A DNA stretch of 64,000 bases from assembly GCA_964425315.1 (NCBI GenBank), contig CAYRNB010000003.1, positions 1 to 64,000 on the forward strand, given 5' to 3'. The notes under the pieces were generated by a model. It was not told the origin of the DNA. It searched no databases and saw only the letters and a list, made by a program, of their open reading frames with translations. Origin of the DNA: Rhodoblastus sp964425315. GTDB lineage: Bacteria > Pseudomonadota > Alphaproteobacteria > Rhizobiales > Beijerinckiaceae. How positions within the stretch are numbered: the stretch's first letter is position 1; each line of letters begins with the position of its first letter. Below are positions 61,243 to 64,000 of the stretch, in pieces. Both the position numbers and the translations under genes were made by a program.

Positions 61243-62174
61243 TAAAACAGCACCCCCGTCCATATCGCCGCTAGTCGTTCAACCGCGAGCACGGCGAAAA
61301 GGGCGAAGAGATAAAGGATGGAGAAGCCGAAATTGCGCAGGGCGCATTTGCGCGCCTTGTCGCCTTCGCGGATACGATAGACGGCGGCGCAGCCAAAAAC
61401 CATCCCGATTCCGCCGATCAAGGCGACGACGCCATATGCCGGGCCGGCGAGGCCGAACAGCCATGGCAGAAGGCCGACCGGGGCCAGAACCAGGGAATAG
61501 AGCAAAATTTGCAGGCGGGTGGCGTCCGGCCCCCAGACATTGGGGGCCATGGGCACGCCGGCGCGCTGGTAATCGCGAGACTTGACCAGAGCGAGCGACC
61601 AGAAATGCGGCGGGGTCCACACGAAGATCAAAGCGAAAAGCAGAAGGCTCGGCAGGCTGAGCGATCCGGTCGCCGCGGCGTAGCCCACCATGGGCGGTAA
61701 CGCGCCGGCGGCGCCGCCGATAACGATATTTTGCGGCGTCGACCGTTTCAACCACATCGTATAGATGACGACATAGTAGAAAATGGTGAAGGCGAGCAGG
61801 CCGGCGGCGAGGAAATTGGCGGCGAGCGCCAAGGTCAGGACCGCGAAAAAAGCCAGGACCAGGCCGAAGACGAGGGCTTCGTCGCGGCTCATCCGTCCCG
61901 CCGGTATGGGGCGGCCCGCAGTGCGCGCCATAAGCCGGTCGATGTCGGAGTCGAACCACATGTTCAGCGCGCCCGAGGCGCCGGCGCCGACAGCGATGGC
62001 AAGAAGCGAGATCGCGCCCAGGACAGGATGGATCGGATGCGGAGCAAGCAGGAGTCCGACGAGCGCGGTGAAGACGGAAAGCGACATCACGCGCGGTTTT
62101 AGCAGCGCAATGTAATCGGACGGACTGGCGCCGGAGGCGGCAAGGCCGAGGTCGCTTTGACTGACGAGACTCAT
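61242..62174 (-). CDS. ctaB: Protoheme IX farnesyltransferase (heme O synthase)
   Basis: UbiA-family membrane prenyltransferase that farnesylates heme b to heme O for the oxidase. The 310-residue protein has about nine helices. The first Asp-rich motif is NMWFDSDIDRLMARTAGRPIPAG, and the second region KRSTPQNIVIGGAAGALPPMVGYAA followed by FVWTPPHFWSLALVKSRDYQRAGVPM is diagnostic. It lies between ctaD and coxF, the standard order. Confidence 0.97.
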   Translation of the reverse strand: MSLVSQSDLGLAASGASPSDYIALLKPRVMSLSVFTALVGLLLAPHPIHPVLGAISLLAIAVGAGASGALNMWFDSDIDRLMARTAGRPIPAGRMSRDEALVFGLVLAFFAVLTLALAANFLAAGLLAFTIFYYVVIYTMWLKRSTPQNIVIGGAAGALPPMVGYAAATGSLSLPSLLLFALIFVWTPPHFWSLALVKSRDYQRAGVPMAPNVWGPDATRLQILLYSLVLAPVGLLPWLFGLAGPAYGVVALIGGIGMVFGCAAVYRIREGDKARKCALRNFGFSILYLFALFAVLAVERLAAIWTGVLF

Positions 62175-62215
62175 AGGCTTTTCGTTCCAAGGGCGCCCGA
62201 GGACTCAGGCGGGCA

Positions 62216-62236
62216 GGGGGCGGCCAAGCCGCCCCC
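62216..62236 (-). promoter_or_regulatory. Intercistronic hairpin between ctaD and ctaB
   Basis: GGGGGCGGC (62216-62224) pairs perfectly with GCCGCCCCC (62228-62236) around a 3-nt loop, just after the ctaD stop. No T-run follows on the minus strand. It is likely to stabilise ctaD mRNA and lower ctaB read-through, fitting the need for more subunit I than heme O synthase. Confidence 0.55.
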
Positions 62237-62244
62237 GCTTTCGA

Positions 62245-63918
62245 TCAGTGGCTGGCGTCTTCGGCGATGCGCGGCAGTTCGTTGAACTGATGGAAAGGCG
62301 GCGGCGAGGACAGGGTCCACTCGAGCGTGGTCGCGCCGACGCCCCAGGGATTATCAGCCGCCGCGACCTTGCGCGAAAAGGCGTCGTAGACGCAGTAGAA
62401 GAAGATCAGCAGCGAGGCGCCGGCGATGAAGGCGCCGATCGACGAAACCTCGTTCCATAGATGGAAGGCGGCGGGATAGTCGATATAGCGGCGCGGCATG
62501 CCGGCGAGGCCGAGGAAATGCTGCGGGAAGAACGTCAGGTTGATGCCGACGAACAGAACCCAGAAATGCAGCTTGGACAGGGTTTCGTTGTACATATAGC
62601 CGGTCATCTTCGGGAACCAGTAATAGAAGGCCGTGAAGATGGCGAAGACCGCGCCGAGCGACATCGTATAGTGGAAGTGCGCCACGACGTAATAGGTCTC
62701 GTGCAGGGCGCGGTCGACGCCCGCGTTGGCGAGCACCACGCCGGTGACGCCGCCGATGGTGAACACCATGATGAAGCCGATGGCCCAGACCATGGGCGCG
62801 CGGAACGAAATCGAGCCGCCCCACATGGTGGCGATCCAGGAGAAGACCTTGACCCCCGTCGGCACGGCGATGACCATGGTGGCGAAGACGAAATAGCGCT
62901 GGGTGTTCAGCGACAGGCCCACCGTATACATGTGGTGCGCCCAGACCAGGAAGCCGACCACGCCGATCGCCACCATCGCATAGGCCATGCCGAGATAGCC
63001 GAAGATCGGCTTTTTCGAGAAGGTCGAGATGACGTGCGAGATCACGCCGAAGCCGGGCAGGATCAGAATATAGACTTCCGGATGGCCGAAGAACCAGAAC
63101 AGGTGCTGGAACAGAATCGGATCGCCGCCGCCGCTTGGAACGAAAAAGGTCGTGCCGAAATTGCGGTCGGTCAGCAGCATGGTGATGGCGCCGGCGAGAA
63201 CGGGGAGAGCCAGCACCAGCAAGAAGGCGGTGACCAGGATCGACCAGGCGAACAGCGGCATTTTATGCAGGGTCATGCCCGGCGCGCGCATGTTGAAAAT
63301 GGTAGTGATGAAATTGATCGCGCCGAGAATGGACGAGGCGCCGGCGAGATGCAGCGAAAGAATGATGAAATCCATCGACGGGCCGGGAGTGCCGACGTTC
63401 GAGGAGAAGGGCGGATAGAGCACCCAGCCGCCGCCAAAACCCTTCAGGCCCGGCGAACCAGGCATGAACAAGGAAATCAGCAGCAGGGCAAAGGAGGCCG
63501 GCAACAGCCAGAAAGACACATTGTTCATGCGCGGGAAAGCCATGTCCGGCGCGCCGATCATGATCGGCACGAACCAGTTGCCGAAGCCGCCGATCAGCGC
63601 CGGCATGACCATGAAGAAGATCATGATCACGCCATGGGCGGTGATGAAGACATTATAGAGATTTTTGCCGGCGGTGAGCGCCATGCCGGGATCGGCGCCC
63701 TGCAGCCATTCCGCCAGAGTGGGAAAGATCTGGATGCCGGGATACATCAGCTCGGCGCGGATCGCCATCGACAGCAATCCGCCGATCACGCCGGCTATAA
63801 TGGCGAAAATGAGGTAGAGCGTGCCAATGTCCTTGTGGTTGGTGGCGAACAGATAGCGCCTCCAACCGGTAGGATGGCCATGGGCGGCGTCGTGCGATGC
63901 GGCGTGGCTGACGGACAT
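62245..63918 (-). CDS. ctaD: Cytochrome c oxidase subunit I
   Basis: Catalytic heme-copper subunit with heme a and the heme a3-CuB centre. The 557 residues include twelve membrane helices. ITAHGVIMIFFMVMPALIGGFGNW holds the low-spin heme His. FWFFGHPEVYILILPGFGVIS carries the CuB His and cross-linked Tyr, and AHHMYTVGL and YYVVAHFHYTMSLGAVF carry the remaining CuB and heme ligands. GHPEVY with a Tyr places it in the A-type family. It is 49 bp after ctaC and 70 bp before ctaB. Confidence 0.98.
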   Translation of the reverse strand: MSVSHAASHDAAHGHPTGWRRYLFATNHKDIGTLYLIFAIIAGVIGGLLSMAIRAELMYPGIQIFPTLAEWLQGADPGMALTAGKNLYNVFITAHGVIMIFFMVMPALIGGFGNWFVPIMIGAPDMAFPRMNNVSFWLLPASFALLLISLFMPGSPGLKGFGGGWVLYPPFSSNVGTPGPSMDFIILSLHLAGASSILGAINFITTIFNMRAPGMTLHKMPLFAWSILVTAFLLVLALPVLAGAITMLLTDRNFGTTFFVPSGGGDPILFQHLFWFFGHPEVYILILPGFGVISHVISTFSKKPIFGYLGMAYAMVAIGVVGFLVWAHHMYTVGLSLNTQRYFVFATMVIAVPTGVKVFSWIATMWGGSISFRAPMVWAIGFIMVFTIGGVTGVVLANAGVDRALHETYYVVAHFHYTMSLGAVFAIFTAFYYWFPKMTGYMYNETLSKLHFWVLFVGINLTFFPQHFLGLAGMPRRYIDYPAAFHLWNEVSSIGAFIAGASLLIFFYCVYDAFSRKVAAADNPWGVGATTLEWTLSSPPPFHQFNELPRIAEDASH

Positions 63919-63967
63919 TCTCTTATTCCTTGAAAGCTGGTTTCACGGGGCCGGGGCGCGCCGGCGA

Positions 63968-64000
63968 TCACTGCGGACGAAAAGCGACTTTGGCGACCTG
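63968..64000 (-). CDS. ctaC: Cytochrome c oxidase subunit II, C-terminal end (cut by window edge)
   Basis: Only the last ten codons and the stop are in the window. They read QVAKVAFRPQ, a C-terminus typical of alphaproteobacterial CoxB/CtaC, and the position directly upstream of ctaD is the usual one. The CuA-binding domain and the rest lie beyond the right edge. Confidence 0.75.
   Translation of the reverse strand, partial: QVAKVAFRPQ

Noticed and set aside
62461..63933. 490-codon plus-strand reading frame opposite ctaD
   Set aside because: Antisense shadow of cytochrome oxidase subunit I; the His/Asp/Glu/Arg-rich sequence is typical of a complement of membrane-protein codons.
1..64000. 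CRISPR array, tRNA/rRNA genes, insertion sequences or prophage
   Set aside because: No regularly spaced repeats, no tRNA-like cloverleaf in the spacers I read and no transposase, integrase or phage genes were found.

Overview
The window is high-GC chromosomal DNA from an alphaproteobacterium, most likely of the order Hyphomicrobiales (Rhizobiales). The evidence is gene order: mdh-sucC-sucD-sucA-sucB, tsaD/gpsA/YciI/EVE, a split ATP synthase with atpHAGDC alone, ctaC-ctaD-ctaB-coxF-ctaE-DUF983-surf1-thrC-M16 peptidase, a PleC/DivJ-like histidine kinase and a Flp pilin. Two short extragenic elements of types common in this order are also present. I cannot name the genus. The sequence is a draft scaffold: it has one 100-N gap, flanked by an exact 55-bp duplication that shows the gap is artificial.

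Layout. 1-7650 (minus): TCA-cycle block, mdh, sucC, sucD, sucA and the start of sucB, which runs off the left edge. 7934-9747 (minus): ZapE ATPase overlapping a TetR regulator. 10008-10541 (plus): MarR regulator. 10536-13966 (minus): tsaD, a membrane-anchored PLD-type nuclease, gpsA, a YciI-like protein and an EVE-domain protein. 14054-16100 (plus): hemC, hemD and a DUF2147 protein. 16375-21588 (plus): secA (interrupted by the false gap) and priA. 21812-26819 (plus): atpH-A-G-D-C. 26829-27605 (minus): ubiG. 27713-32655 (plus): lysC, ptsP, prfA. 32788-36584 (plus): manC, a phosphomannomutase and an AIM24-family protein. 36846-39720: Flp pilin (minus), diverging from a CpaC-N-terminal-like secreted protein and two TadE-type proteins (plus). 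39727-42216 (minus): DUF1614 membrane protein, a small unknown protein, a uracil-DNA glycosylase-like protein and a GST. 42382-43938 (plus): histidine kinase. 43939-44970 (minus): cobT. 45152-45442 (plus): small secreted protein. 45483-47761 (minus): ispH and a CPA1 antiporter. 48064-49446 (plus): gshA. 49474-51551 (minus): small secreted protein, rsmE and a DsbD-N-like protein. 51718-52314 (plus): YqgE. 52326-55211 (minus): membrane PAS-GGDEF-EAL protein. 55437-63970 (minus): cytochrome c oxidase operon running into thrC, an M16 protease and a GNAT acetyltransferase.

How the genes work together. Most of the window is core metabolism and energy conservation: the 2-oxoglutarate to oxaloacetate half of the TCA cycle, heme synthesis and heme O formation, aa3-type cytochrome oxidase and its assembly factors, and the F1 part of ATP synthase. 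Protein export, replication restart, translation and RNA modification genes lie between. The accessory-looking parts are the nuclease between tsaD and gpsA, the sugar-nucleotide/AIM24 trio, and the partial Tad-pilus group.

No phage, insertion sequence, CRISPR array, tRNA or rRNA gene was seen, and I found no clear new multi-gene system. The points most worth a second look are: the oxidase operon lacks ctaG (Cox11) and has a 45-codon reading frame in its place; the secA gap can be closed exactly; the GGDEF-EAL protein has degenerate motifs in both domains; and an orphan terminator-like hairpin lies between zapE and marR.
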